NCBI GenBank assembly: GCA_041602035.1
Contig: JBFIHA010000003.1
Coordinates: forward strand, 124,001 to 188,000
Reading direction: 5' to 3'
DNA: 64,000 bases
Origin: JAOTVV01 sp041602035
GTDB taxonomy: Bacteria > Gemmatimonadota > Gemmatimonadetes > Gemmatimonadales > GWC2-71-9
Part shown: piece after piece, positions 48,375 to 57,800 of the stretch
How the letters are laid out: each line of letters opens with the position of its first letter
Position numbering within the stretch: position 1 is the stretch's first letter
Position numbers and translations under genes: made by a program
Notes under the pieces: model-generated
Told to the model about the DNA's origin: nothing
The model's input: only the letters and a program-made list of their open reading frames with translations
The model's database searches: none

Positions 48375-49779
48375 GCTTGCTGCTTGGCGAGGGCATGACT
48401 TCCGGCACAGAACCGTCCAGCAGATACAGCGTGCGCATGAACACCTCGCAGCGGAACAACGTGCCCTCGAACAAGAGCCGCTGCCCCATCCTCGGGAGGA
48501 GCGTCTTGGTGAGCGCCTCGGGCAGCTGCACCACGGCCCGGACCCGTCGGGCGCCGTACGTGTCTCTCAACTCCGCAATCTCGAAGGTGGCACGGGCCCC
48601 GCGCTCACTTCCGAAGATGTGATCGAACGGGTAGGTGCTCACGCTACGGAGTGTGCCGGGCCACAGCACCCGTCGGCCCTCGAAGGATTCGGCAAACTGA
48701 CGTCCCATCTCATCGCCCATGAGCCGCGCGCCAAACAGGAGTCGCGACACGTCGTCAGGATGAATGGGTGCGTCGGGCTCAGCGGGTTTGGCGGTCACCG
48801 GCGAGGACAGCGGAGGGAGAACGGTGGTTGTCTTCTCTTCCGCAGGTGGTGTGGCCGCGTCGGCTGGAGGTGACATCTCGAGCACCGCGTGATCGGTGTT
48901 GATGTGCAGACGCACGGTCTGCTCGCCGTCGGTCACGGGCTCAGGCTCCTCGATGACGGCGTCGGCTTCGACACCCAGTTCCTCGGCCATCTCGGTCTCG
49001 TCGCGTTCGGACAGCCGTGGTGGGATCCAGCCGGGGTCGAGGAGCTCGTCAATAGAGAGGGATTGGGCCCCCTCGGACACACCGGCGTCGGCGCCCTCGG
49101 TCTCCTCGGAGAGTCGCTCCGGCTCGACCGTCGGCTCGAACACCTCTGTGGTGGTCTCGTCCACTGCCGGCAGCGGTCTGGGCTCGGGCTCGCGAACCCA
49201 TTGCTCGAGCTCCTCGGCCATCTTGACCAGGCTCCGCACGTCTTGCACGATCTGGTCGCGACGATCTTCGACGCCGTCGATCTCCCACGTGATGGTGGTG
49301 TCGTCGATGACGGCCCCGGGAAAAAGGGCGTAGAAATCGCGGAGGGCGTGACGCCGTACGGGGCCGAGCATGCTCACGACGGCGTCCCGGGCCAAGGCTC
49401 GAATGATCAGGCGTTCCTCCAACTCCGTATCTCCGAACGACAATTCCCGTTTGCGATAGAGTCGCTGAACGCCGGAGAGGATCGTGCGTTCCCGGACGCT
49501 GAGGCCCAGGCGGAGCGACGATGCGAAGATGACGCGATAGCGGGTGTGGCGCGCGGAATCATCGCCCTTGGTGAACGTCGTCACGCGGACCGAATGGCCC
49601 CGCATCTCGCCGTGGATCTCTGGGTGGCTGAAGAAGTCTCCGGGATCCAAGCCGAGTTGCAGGGTCGACGCGGCGCCACGCCATGCGTCCTTGATCGGCT
49701 TCCGTTTGCCTGCTTGAGCGGCAGCGGAGAGACCCATCCCCGCCACGACGATCAGGACCAGGATCACGAATGGCTCCAC
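48304..49779 (-). CDS. Membrane-anchored protein with long acidic linker, unknown function
   Basis: 491 residues from GTG 49779, with GAGGGA four bases upstream. One N-terminal helix (about 3-22) is followed by a globular region (25-185; LGLDPGDFFSHPEIHGEMRGHSV, then an RYRVIFASSLRLGL core), a long acidic and proline-rich linker (about 195-345; many Glu and Pro), and a second beta-rich domain (365-465, VSRLLFGARLMG to YLLDGSVPEV). The charge of the linker suggests an extended spacer between two domains. I recognise no family. The last 71 bases overlap the enolase gene. Confidence 0.6.
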   Translation of the reverse strand: MEPFVILVLIVVAGMGLSAAAQAGKRKPIKDAWRGAASTLQLGLDPGDFFSHPEIHGEMRGHSVRVTTFTKGDDSARHTRYRVIFASSLRLGLSVRERTILSGVQRLYRKRELSFGDTELEERLIIRALARDAVVSMLGPVRRHALRDFYALFPGAVIDDTTITWEIDGVEDRRDQIVQDVRSLVKMAEELEQWVREPEPRPLPAVDETTTEVFEPTVEPERLSEETEGADAGVSEGAQSLSIDELLDPGWIPPRLSERDETEMAEELGVEADAVIEEPEPVTDGEQTVRLHINTDHAVLEMSPPADAATPPAEEKTTTVLPPLSSPVTAKPAEPDAPIHPDDVSRLLFGARLMGDEMGRQFAESFEGRRVLWPGTLRSVSTYPFDHIFGSERGARATFEIAELRDTYGARRVRAVVQLPEALTKTLLPRMGQRLLFEGTLFRCEVFMRTLYLLDGSVPEVMPSPSSKPTARPARPGPTHRSAPQHRGRAG

Positions 49780-49877
49780 GTGTCCCTCACTCGGTCAGCC
49801 CATCAAAGGTATCCCGCGAGCGCGGTGGCGGTCTACTGTGCCCTGCGTGTATCATTCACGGCCGCGATCCTTTACCC

Positions 49878-50981
49878 ATGAACGTCGAGATGGTGGCTAT
49901 GAGCAGGGAGAAACCCGATATCCGCCGCACCGATTGGAACGCGTTGGTGGCGCCCTACAAGCGCCCCAGCTCGTGGCGCGCCGCGGTCCAGCTTGCCTCG
50001 ACGGGACTGCCATTCGTGGCGCTCTGGCTTCTCATGCTGTGGAGTCTCGACCGCGGATACTGGCTCACGCTCGCCTTATCGCTGCCGGCTGCCATGCTGC
50101 TGGTGCGGATGTTCATGTTCCAGCACGATTGCGGGCACGGGGCATTTTTCAATTCCCGCCGACTCAACAATCTTGTCGGGGCCACCATCGGGGTGCTCAC
50201 GCTCGTGCCGTACCGCTACTGGCGGAAGACCCACGCGATCCATCACGCCGGGTCCGGCAATCTGGAGCAGCGCGGCTTTGGGGACATCGACACGCTCACG
50301 GTCCGGGAGTATTTGGGCCTGCCGCGTTTGAAGCGGCTCGTCTATCGCCTGTACCGCCATCCCGTGGTGATGCTGCTGATTGGCCCCGCGTACCAGTTCA
50401 TCCTGAAACACCGGTTGCCCTTGGACCTGCCGCGTGCCTGGAGGCGGGAGTGGCGCAGCGTGCACGGCACGAATGCGGCTCTGCTGATATTGGTGACCGC
50501 CATGTGGTTGCTGGTCGGCCTCGACCGGTTTCTGCTCGTTCAGATCCCCATCACGCTCATGGCCGGCTCGGTCGGCGTGTTCCTCTTCTACATGCAGCAT
50601 CAGTACGAGGACACGTATTGGCGGTACCGAGAAGCGTGGAACTACTACGAGGCAGGACTCGAAGGCAGCTCACACTTCGTGCTGCCAAAGCCGCTACAGT
50701 GGCTCACTGCGAACATCGGTCTGCACCATATCCACCACGTCTGCAGCCAGATCCCGAACTATCGCCTGCAGCGCTGCTACGACGAAAACCCCGAATTCCA
50801 CGGGGTCACTCGGCTCACGCTGCTCGAAAGTCTCAAGACGCTGGGCATGACCCTGTGGGACGAGGACGCCAGACGATTGGTCGGCTTTCGTCACCTTCGT
50901 GCCATCCGTCGGCGCCTGGCAGGAACCGGGGGGCCCGTCGAACCCACCAAGCCACAGGCGGTCCCGCCAAGCTGGCGCTGA
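49878..50981 (+). CDS. Membrane fatty acid desaturase
   Basis: 367 residues from ATG 49878; ATGs at 49890 and 49899 are also possible and none has a strong ribosome-binding site. The three histidine boxes of the di-iron membrane desaturases are present: His83-DCG-His87, His119-AI-HH123 and HHIHH at 283-287. Four helices surround them. The box spacing is that of the acyl-lipid omega-6/delta-12 group, which introduce double bonds into membrane lipid acyl chains using O2. Electron donor genes are not adjacent. Confidence 0.88.
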   Translation: MNVEMVAMSREKPDIRRTDWNALVAPYKRPSSWRAAVQLASTGLPFVALWLLMLWSLDRGYWLTLALSLPAAMLLVRMFMFQHDCGHGAFFNSRRLNNLVGATIGVLTLVPYRYWRKTHAIHHAGSGNLEQRGFGDIDTLTVREYLGLPRLKRLVYRLYRHPVVMLLIGPAYQFILKHRLPLDLPRAWRREWRSVHGTNAALLILVTAMWLLVGLDRFLLVQIPITLMAGSVGVFLFYMQHQYEDTYWRYREAWNYYEAGLEGSSHFVLPKPLQWLTANIGLHHIHHVCSQIPNYRLQRCYDENPEFHGVTRLTLLESLKTLGMTLWDEDARRLVGFRHLRAIRRRLAGTGGPVEPTKPQAVPPSWR

Positions 50982-50998
50982 GCGAAGGCGCCAGGCAG

Positions 50999-51427
50999 TC
51001 AGTTCCCCAAGGCGTCGAGCCGCCGCCGAATCTCCGCAATGCGATCGTGCGCCTCGGGAAATCCGCTGGGGAGAATGACGTCCGGCGCGAGGAGGCTGTA
51101 AAGCCGAAGCGCCTTGTCGAAGCTGAGCCGAGCCGCCTCAGCCTGGTCCTCGAGGGCCGATTCCAGGCCATGTAAGTAGAGGGTCTCCGCCACGAGCCAT
51201 CCCCGTCCGGGCTCGAGCTCGCCGGTCGGTGCCACCATTTGCTCCAGGGTAGCAACGTCCGCAAGCGTGACCAGGGATAGGTCGAACCCCACGCCCGTCA
51301 GCACTGACGCCAACTCCTGCCGCACCTGGGCCGGTGCGACCGTCCGCTTCAGGATGAACTCGCGCAGGCGGACGAGGATCATCCCCATCTGTTCGATCAT
51401 GCGCAGGATGTAGTCGCGCTGCATCAT
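50999..51427 (-). CDS. DUF6483 family protein
   Basis: 142 residues from ATG 51427 (or 51424) after CGAGG; the frame runs to 51709 but that part overlaps the divergent kinase. The RDYILRMIEQMGMILVRLREF start and the helical repeat-like tail (GLESALEDQAEAARLSFDKALRLYSLLAPD) match the DUF6483 pattern, all-helical and soluble. Its function is unknown. It diverges from the Ser/Thr kinase across a 112-base gap holding an inverted repeat. Confidence 0.72.
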   Translation of the reverse strand: MMQRDYILRMIEQMGMILVRLREFILKRTVAPAQVRQELASVLTGVGFDLSLVTLADVATLEQMVAPTGELEPGRGWLVAETLYLHGLESALEDQAEAARLSFDKALRLYSLLAPDVILPSGFPEAHDRIAEIRRRLDALGN

Positions 51428-51442
51428 GGGAGCCTCGTGGGG

Positions 51443-51480
51443 CCGGTTTCCTAGGAGAAACCTACACTGGGGGAAACCGG
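51443..51480. repeat. Inverted repeat in the divergent DUF6483/kinase promoter region
   Basis: CCGGTTTCC (51443-51451) and GGAAACCGG (51472-51480) form perfect 9-bp arms 20 bases apart. A third GAAACC copy lies between them (51456-51461), so GGTTTC/GAAACC occurs three times in 38 bases. The spacing of about two helical turns suits a dimeric regulator or a looped site. The region starts 15 bases before the DUF6483 ATG, so it may be its 5' leader. Confidence 0.5.
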
Positions 51481-51539
51481 GATCGACCTGAAGCATCCCG
51501 CCAGTCGCCCGGGGCGGAGCATCGCCGTACCTTACCCAT

Positions 51540-53147
51540 ATGGGTGAGATTTCGCCGGCGTTGCGGGAGGCGCTCGCCGACCGATACGACCTGGTACGGG
51601 TGGTGGGGCAGGGCGGGATGGCGACGGTGTATCTCGCCCAGGACCGGAAGCACGATCGTGAGGTCGCCGTCAAGGTGCTCCGGCCGGAGCTTGCCGCATC
51701 GATCGGCACTCAGCGCTTCCTCAAGGAAATTGCGATCGCGGCCCGGCTCTCCCACCCGCACATCGTGGCGCTCCACGACTCGGGCGAGAGTCGAGGGTTC
51801 CTCTATTACGTGATGCCGTACGTGGACGGTGAGTCACTGCGCGCACTGCTGCGTCGCACCACCACGATGCCGCTTGGCGTCACGTTCGGCATTGCGCGCC
51901 AAGTTGCGGATGCGCTCGGCTACGCGCATCGCGCCGGTGTCCTGCATCGAGACATCAAGCCGGAGAACATTCTGCTGTCCGAGGGACACGCGTTCGTGGT
52001 GGATTTCGGGATTGCGAAGGCCGTGAGCACAGCGGGCGGCCCATCCGCCACCCGGACGGGCTTCGCCCTTGGAACGCCGGGATACATGAGCCCGGAACAG
52101 GCGGCTGGTGTGCGACACATCGACGAGCGAACCGACGTCTACGGACTGGCGTGCGTGGTGTACGAGATGCTCGTGGGGGAGCCGCCAGGATTGTGGGTCA
52201 CGGAGACGGCAGCCAGGGTCGGCCGGTTCGTCGACGCCGAACCGCTGCACCGTGAGCGGCTCGATGCCCTGTCGGGCAGAGTGGAGCAGGTGCTTGCGCG
52301 CGCCTTGGCGCTGCGACCCACCGACCGGTTTCCGACGGTTGCGTCCTTTGCCGACGCGCTCGTTCAGAGCAGCCAGCGAGGCCCTGTCCGATACACCGAT
52401 CGAGACATCCGTGACATTGTGGGCCGCGCCGCCCGGCTCGAAGCGGAGCACCCCACCCTGGACGGACTGTTCTCGATCGGGGGGGTCGAGCGGCTAGCCG
52501 CCGAAGTCGGCGTGCCGCCCGAACACGTGCGGCGGGCGCTCGAGGATCTGGACCGGCAGCCCCGTCGCGACGCACCGGTTCGCGTGCCGCAACCCATGCC
52601 AGCTGGCCCGTCATCCACGACGGTGTCGCTCGAGAAGGTTGCGGAGCACGAGCTATCCGTGTCCGCGTTCGGGGAAATTGTCGAAGAGATCCAGACGGTG
52701 CTCGGACGCGGTCGAGTGAGTGTGTGGGAAAACACCCTCGAGTGGAGTAGCGCGGTGCGCGGTGGCGCACCGGGGCGCCAGGTGCGCATCACGGTGGCTC
52801 CACGAGACGGTCGGACCCGCATTCAGATGCAGGAGCATGTGGAGCAGGTGGCAGGACAGCTCTTTGGCGGTGTGACCGGGGCGTTCTTCGGCGGGCTGTT
52901 CGGACTCACCGTTGGAGGCGGCGTCGGTGCCGGTGAGCCGTCGGTGGTGGCGGCGTTCGGCCTGCTCGGCACCGTGGGCGGGGCGTTCCTCGTGGCACGA
53001 TCACTGGGCGTCAGTGCGGTGATGCGCAGGGAACGTGAGCTCGAGGCGCTGGCCGCTCGCCTCGTCCGGCACGTCGAGGGCGCGGCGGTGGGTTGGCGAA
53101 ACGACCTCGCGCTGCCGACCACCTCCACCGCGGAACGGAATCGCTAA
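51540..53147 (+). CDS. Ser/Thr protein kinase with C-terminal membrane domain
   Basis: 535 residues. The kinase domain (15-275) is complete: Gly-rich loop GQGGMA (23-28), Lys45, alphaC Glu63, HRDIKPEN (136-143) and DFG (155-157), then GTPGYMSPEQ. It is followed by a HTH-like module at about 285-335 (FSIGGVERLAAEVGVPPEHVRRALEDL) that recurs in bacterial membrane proteins, then a beta domain and two Gly-rich hydrophobic segments (about 440-490). No PASTA repeats. The substrate is unknown. No ribosome-binding site precedes ATG 51540; TACCTT at 51528-51533 could be a -10 for a leaderless message. Confidence 0.93.
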   Translation: MGEISPALREALADRYDLVRVVGQGGMATVYLAQDRKHDREVAVKVLRPELAASIGTQRFLKEIAIAARLSHPHIVALHDSGESRGFLYYVMPYVDGESLRALLRRTTTMPLGVTFGIARQVADALGYAHRAGVLHRDIKPENILLSEGHAFVVDFGIAKAVSTAGGPSATRTGFALGTPGYMSPEQAAGVRHIDERTDVYGLACVVYEMLVGEPPGLWVTETAARVGRFVDAEPLHRERLDALSGRVEQVLARALALRPTDRFPTVASFADALVQSSQRGPVRYTDRDIRDIVGRAARLEAEHPTLDGLFSIGGVERLAAEVGVPPEHVRRALEDLDRQPRRDAPVRVPQPMPAGPSSTTVSLEKVAEHELSVSAFGEIVEEIQTVLGRGRVSVWENTLEWSSAVRGGAPGRQVRITVAPRDGRTRIQMQEHVEQVAGQLFGGVTGAFFGGLFGLTVGGGVGAGEPSVVAAFGLLGTVGGAFLVARSLGVSAVMRRERELEALAARLVRHVEGAAVGWRNDLALPTTSTAERNR

Positions 53148-53157
53148 GCCGCCACGG

Positions 53158-53724
53158 TCAACTGCCCGATGGCGCGGCCTCCGCAGGCGCGGCCGGCGCG
53201 CCGAACGGTGGAATCGAGTCGGGCGAAACGTCCAGAAGTTGGGCCACTCCCACCCGTGCGAGCATCGGCACCATGCCGAGCCACACCAGGTCACGGTCCT
53301 TGGCATAGAAGTAGTGGATCTGGCCCTGCCCGAAGACGGAGTGGACCGTTATGCCGGCGACATCGAACTGTGAATGGTGGCCGAAGCCGGTTCCCTCGCC
53401 GTCGACACCGGTCGCCATGCGCGCGAGCTCCGAGGCTGCCAGGTCAGCGCGCTCGTATCGGCTCACGTAGAGTGTGGTGCCCATCTCTTCCGGGCCGTAG
53501 GTGGCGACCCAGTTCTGCTCAGGTGTCACGTCCTTGCCGTGCATGCGCTCGAGCACGGCGGCGGCGTCCGGACCCGATGTGACCTTGGCGAGCGGGAATC
53601 CGTGGATCTCGTCGGGGACGGGCGTCTCGTCGGTGTCGGAACCGGCGCACGCGGCGCTGGCGAGGGACACCGCAGTTAGGGCGACGAGAACCGTGAGGGG
53701 CGTTCGGAATGATATGGTTGACAC
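53158..53724 (-). CDS. Small lipoprotein or secreted protein, unknown function
   Basis: 188 residues from GTG 53724, preceded at seven bases by GGAGGAG; the frame is open to 53763. A hydrophobic signal (to about residue 27, SLASAACAGS) may be a lipoprotein signal with Cys at 26. The body has a beta-rich region with HGFPLAKVTSG, YVSRYERADLAASELARM and VHSVFGQGQIHYFYAKDRDLVWLGM, reading as one small globular domain; it ends in an Ala/Pro-rich tail. I recognise no family. It converges on the kinase gene with ten bases between them. Confidence 0.62.
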   Translation of the reverse strand: MSTISFRTPLTVLVALTAVSLASAACAGSDTDETPVPDEIHGFPLAKVTSGPDAAAVLERMHGKDVTPEQNWVATYGPEEMGTTLYVSRYERADLAASELARMATGVDGEGTGFGHHSQFDVAGITVHSVFGQGQIHYFYAKDRDLVWLGMVPMLARVGVAQLLDVSPDSIPPFGAPAAPAEAAPSGS

Positions 53725-53834
53725 CGGAAACTCCTCCGTCGTGATCTGGGTCGATGGGCTCACCTAGGGCGGCGGACGCAACGTACCTGGCTGGCCGGAG
53801 GAACAAAAGCCCACGACGGGAGTGCCGAGGGCGC

Positions 53835-53863
53835 TTGATCCGCGGCTGTCACCGGGGTATCTA
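53835..53863 (+). promoter_or_regulatory. Candidate promoter for the prenyltransferase gene
   Basis: TTGATC (53835-53840) and TATCTA (53858-53863) lie 17 bases apart in the 170-base divergent gap, about 30 bases before ATG 53895. The match to consensus is modest. Confidence 0.35.
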
Positions 53864-53894
53864 ATAGCTCAATCCTCCCAGTGAGAGTGTGACG

Positions 53895-54791
53895 ATGTCG
53901 GGTCTCAAGCCGTATGCCGGGATTTCCCGTGGACCATTTCTCCTTCTCCCGATCACGCTCGTAGCGTCCGGCGCAGCCGCTGCCGCCTATGCCGGACAGT
54001 TCAGCTGGCTCCACACCGCGGTGGGCCTCTTCGGGCTCGTGGCGCTCCACATTGCGGTGAACGTGTTCAACGAGTGGAGCGACATGGCGCGAACGGGGAT
54101 CGATCTCCACACGCAGCGAACACCGTTCTCTGGTGGCACCGGAACGCTGCCGTCCGGTGCACTCTCGACGCGTTCGGCGCTGCTGTACGGGATCGGGTGG
54201 GCGATCGTCGGACTCGCGATCGGTATTTGGTTCCTCACCCGCATCGGGTGGGCACTGTTGCCGATCATGATCGTGGGGGCGATCACGATTGTCTTCTATA
54301 CGGACGTCCTTGCCAAGTTGGGCATCGGCGAGATCGCCGCGGGTCTGGGACTGGGCGCGTTGCCCGTGATCGGGATCGCGCTGGTTCAGGTGGGCGACAT
54401 CCCGAACCCGGCGGTGGCCGCCGCCATTCCTGCCTTCTTCATGACGTTCAATCTCCTGCTCCTCAACGAGTTCCCGGACGTGGAGGCGGATCGGCAAGGG
54501 GGGCGTCGGCACCTGATCATCCTGTTCGGTCGACCGGCGGCAGCCAAGATCTATGCAGTTGCGGCCATCCTGACACCGGTGGCGATCGTCGTCGCCGTGG
54601 TGATGGGCTACCTGCCGCCGTTCGCGCTGGCCGCGACACTGCCCTCGGTGTTTCTGTTGGTCAAGCCGCTGCAATGGGCGTTCGGCAATCCCGAGCAGCC
54701 GGTCCCGCTGCCGGCGATGGGTGCCAACGTCATCTGGAACCTCTCGACCAATACGCTGTTGGCGATTGCGCTGATCGTCGCGACGCTCTAG
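53895..54791 (+). CDS. UbiA-family membrane prenyltransferase
   Basis: 298 residues from ATG 53895 (a GTG six bases earlier is possible). Eight to nine helices. The two Mg-prenyl-diphosphate motifs are present: N59-EWSD63-(x6)-D70 and NEFPDVEADR near 195. The second is typical of MenA-like naphthoate octaprenyltransferases, so a role in menaquinone synthesis is plausible, though no other men gene is in the window. The terminator hairpin is 26 bases downstream. Confidence 0.82.
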   Translation: MSGLKPYAGISRGPFLLLPITLVASGAAAAAYAGQFSWLHTAVGLFGLVALHIAVNVFNEWSDMARTGIDLHTQRTPFSGGTGTLPSGALSTRSALLYGIGWAIVGLAIGIWFLTRIGWALLPIMIVGAITIVFYTDVLAKLGIGEIAAGLGLGALPVIGIALVQVGDIPNPAVAAAIPAFFMTFNLLLLNEFPDVEADRQGGRRHLIILFGRPAAAKIYAVAAILTPVAIVVAVVMGYLPPFALAATLPSVFLLVKPLQWAFGNPEQPVPLPAMGANVIWNLSTNTLLAIALIVATL

Positions 54792-54817
54792 AAGGGCGTG
54801 CGCCCGCAGCGTGACGA

Positions 54818-54852
54818 CGGCCCCGCGACCCACCGGAGGGATCGCGGGGCCG
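54818..54852. terminator. Strong bidirectional hairpin between prenyltransferase and DUF4175 genes
   Basis: CGGCCCCGCGA (54818-54828) pairs with TCGCGGGGCCG (54842-54852), an 11-bp perfect stem with a 13-base loop, lying between two convergent genes. It probably terminates both transcripts. Confidence 0.7.
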
Positions 54853-54881
54853 CTTACTCGCCCGACGGTCGGCGGAATCGG

Positions 54882-57800
54882 CTAGCGCCGGTTCCGCGAC
54901 AGCGCCTTGTAGTACTCCTCGACGAGTTGGCGATACGCCTCGGGTACGTCGTCGGATCCGGAGAGGAACAGCCGTTCCTGGTCCGACCCGGCCAACTCTC
55001 GCCGAAGCGAGAATTCGAACTCCTTCAGTCCGGCGATGATCTCCTGCTGAAGTCGCTCCAGTCCGCGGGGATCACCGAGGGCACCGCGATTCTGCAGTGT
55101 CCCAAGGCCACGGACGATTCGATCGAGCTGAGAAGCGTCAACATCTTCGTCCTCTAGTTCGCGGCGCAGCTCCGCCAGCTCGTTGCGCCGCCGACCAAGC
55201 TCTCCACGGAACTGCCTCATGTCGTCGGGTGAGATCTGTCCCGTCCCGCCGCCACGCGGCACACCCTGCGGTGCAGTCTGTTCTGCCTCGGACTGCTCGC
55301 CACCCTGTCCCTCTGGGGGGTTCTGGCCCGGTTGTGGCGGCTCGGCACCCTGGCGCCCAGTCTCCTGCGGCTCGGTGGCGGTACGCAGCCGCTCATCCAA
55401 GGACTCGAGGGCGTTGACCAGCTCACGGGCGCGGTCGAGCGACCGGCCGAGCCGCTGCTCTCGGGATTCTCCCACCGCGTCGAGGGCGTTTCGTACTCCC
55501 TCCTCCAAATTGTCCAGGTCGGTCCCGATCTGCTCCTCGAAGTTGCGCGCGTACTCTGTGGACCGGTCCTGTACGACGCCTCGAGAAAACAGGATCTTGT
55601 CGGCGAGACGCTGATCACGTGCCTCACGGGCGGTTTCGTTCAGACGGCGCGCGGCGTCGGGCTGCTCCTCCCGCATCGCTCTGGCGAGCTCGGTGAGCTG
55701 TGCCTCGAGGTCGCGCACTTCGTCGGCCATCTCGTCCTTGCGCTCGACGAGCCGCCGCACCTGCTCGTCGCGGGCGGGCCCCGCCTCCTCCAACCGATCG
55801 ACATCACGGCGGACGTCTTGCTGCTGCTCGCTCAACCGCTCGGCGCGACGAAGCGCATCGCGGATCTCGTCCTCACGCCCAGCCGACCGACTCTGCTCCA
55901 GGCGGCGGCGTGCATCGCGCAGGTCGTCGAGGGCCGACTGTCCCCGCGCGGTCCCATCGGCATTTCGAGCGGCGGCGGCGCGGCGCATGGCCTCCGCTGC
56001 TTCCCGAAGACGTCGAGCGGTCTGCTCGAGATCGGGTCGCGACTGGTCGCGGGAGAGACGCTCCAGACGTCGAGCGGCCTCTTCGGTCTCCTCCGCCAGT
56101 CGCCGCTGTGCTACCGAGCCGCCGCTGCCGCCCTGATTCTGCATTTGCGCCCGCATTCGCTCGTTTTCCTGCTGCTGCCGCCGCGCCAGCTCCCGGAGCT
56201 TCTCGAGGATCTCGTCGACCTGCTGGCTCGTCTCTCGGCGCTCGCCGCGGTCCACCTGCTCGTACTGGTTGCGCAACTTGTCCATTTCGAGGTCGAACAA
56301 GTCGGCCAGGTCGTCGGCGCTCGCCGACTGCCCGCCACCACCCTGTTGGTTCCCGCCTCGCGTCACTTCCCGTTCTCGAAACGCGGCCTCCGCACGCTGG
56401 AGGAATTGGAGTGCGCGCTGCTCCGGCGAGAGCGCATCCTGGGGGCGGCGTTGGCCCAGCTGCTCCTCGGCCTCCTGCATCGCGACGACGGCGTTCGGCA
56501 AGGCCTCCGCCACCGCGCGAAATGTGGAGTCGAGTTGCACCACCCGCCGGCTCTCCATTCGGTCCACCAGGGTTTGGACCTCTTCCCGGAGGCGGCCCTG
56601 CGCCAGCGCCAACGTCGCAAGGTTCTCGCGAACCTCGTCGGTGGGCAGTTGGGTAGAGTCCCGCACGATCTTGAACGTCGCGGCCACGATCTGCCGCTGT
56701 CGGGATGAGAGCTCGCCCACTTCGCCACCACTGCCTGCGCCACCCTCGCCTCCCTGCGCCTCTGCCTGACGGTAGCGGCGGTCAAACGGGCGGATTTCCA
56801 GGAAGTAGATATCGGTCGTGGCGGTCTGCGTGCCGTCGACGCGGTTGGCGTCGGTCGCTCGCGCGTAGTACGACAGGAAGTCGCCTGGCTCGAGGTCGAT
56901 CTCTTCGAGGTAGAACGTGTGCCCGGCGGTGAGCTGAGGCGGCGTGCGCGTGCCGCGGTACAGCGTGACGCCCTGCTCCTGCTCTCCGTTCACCGAGTAG
57001 CGCAACTCCACCCTACCGACACCGTAGTCGTCCTCGGCCGCGACCTCGACGAACACCTCATCGATGCTGGTGACGGAGATGTCCCGGCCAGGGGCCGTGA
57101 ACCGCAGCGTCGGTGGCTGGTCGACCAGGACGTCGATGTAGTAGTCAGGGGACCCAACGACCGGTGTCCTGCCCTCACCCTGGAGGAGGACACGGTAACT
57201 GCCGGTGCGCTCGATCCGCAGCGTACCGATGAGCCCGTCGGGTCCGGTAGCGAGCGCGACCGTGTCGCGCTCATCGATCACCAGGGCACCGCTCATGACG
57301 GGCATGGTTGGGATCACCGTGAGGGTCACCTCGGTCCCCGTGATCGCCGCGATATCGCCGCCGTCTTCCTCGGTCCGCTCGCTCAACCCCGTGTAGGCCG
57401 GGAAGCGATACAGGAGGTCGATGCGATCGACGTACGGGAGATCGACCACGTCGATCCGATGGATCGCGGAGCGGACGCCCCCGGCCTCGACGAGGTACTC
57501 GGTGACGGAATCGATGTTGAACGCGAGGAAATCGAAGCTCCCGCTCTCGTCATCCGCCGTCATGGGCCAGCGATCCCAGTCGGTCGAGCCTCCGCGCCGC
57601 AGCGCGATCTCCACCCGATCCGCGGTGAAATTCTCGAGCTCGGCCGTGATCTTGAGATCTGCGCCGCGGGCCAGCACCGTGTCGCCCGGGTGCACCGCGA
57701 TGGCGTACGGGCTGTCTCCGTCTCCGGTGGACCAGGGCGTGAGGAGAAACGGGGCACTGTGGGCCACGAAGCCCGGTTGCAGCAGAAAGAGCGCTGCGCT

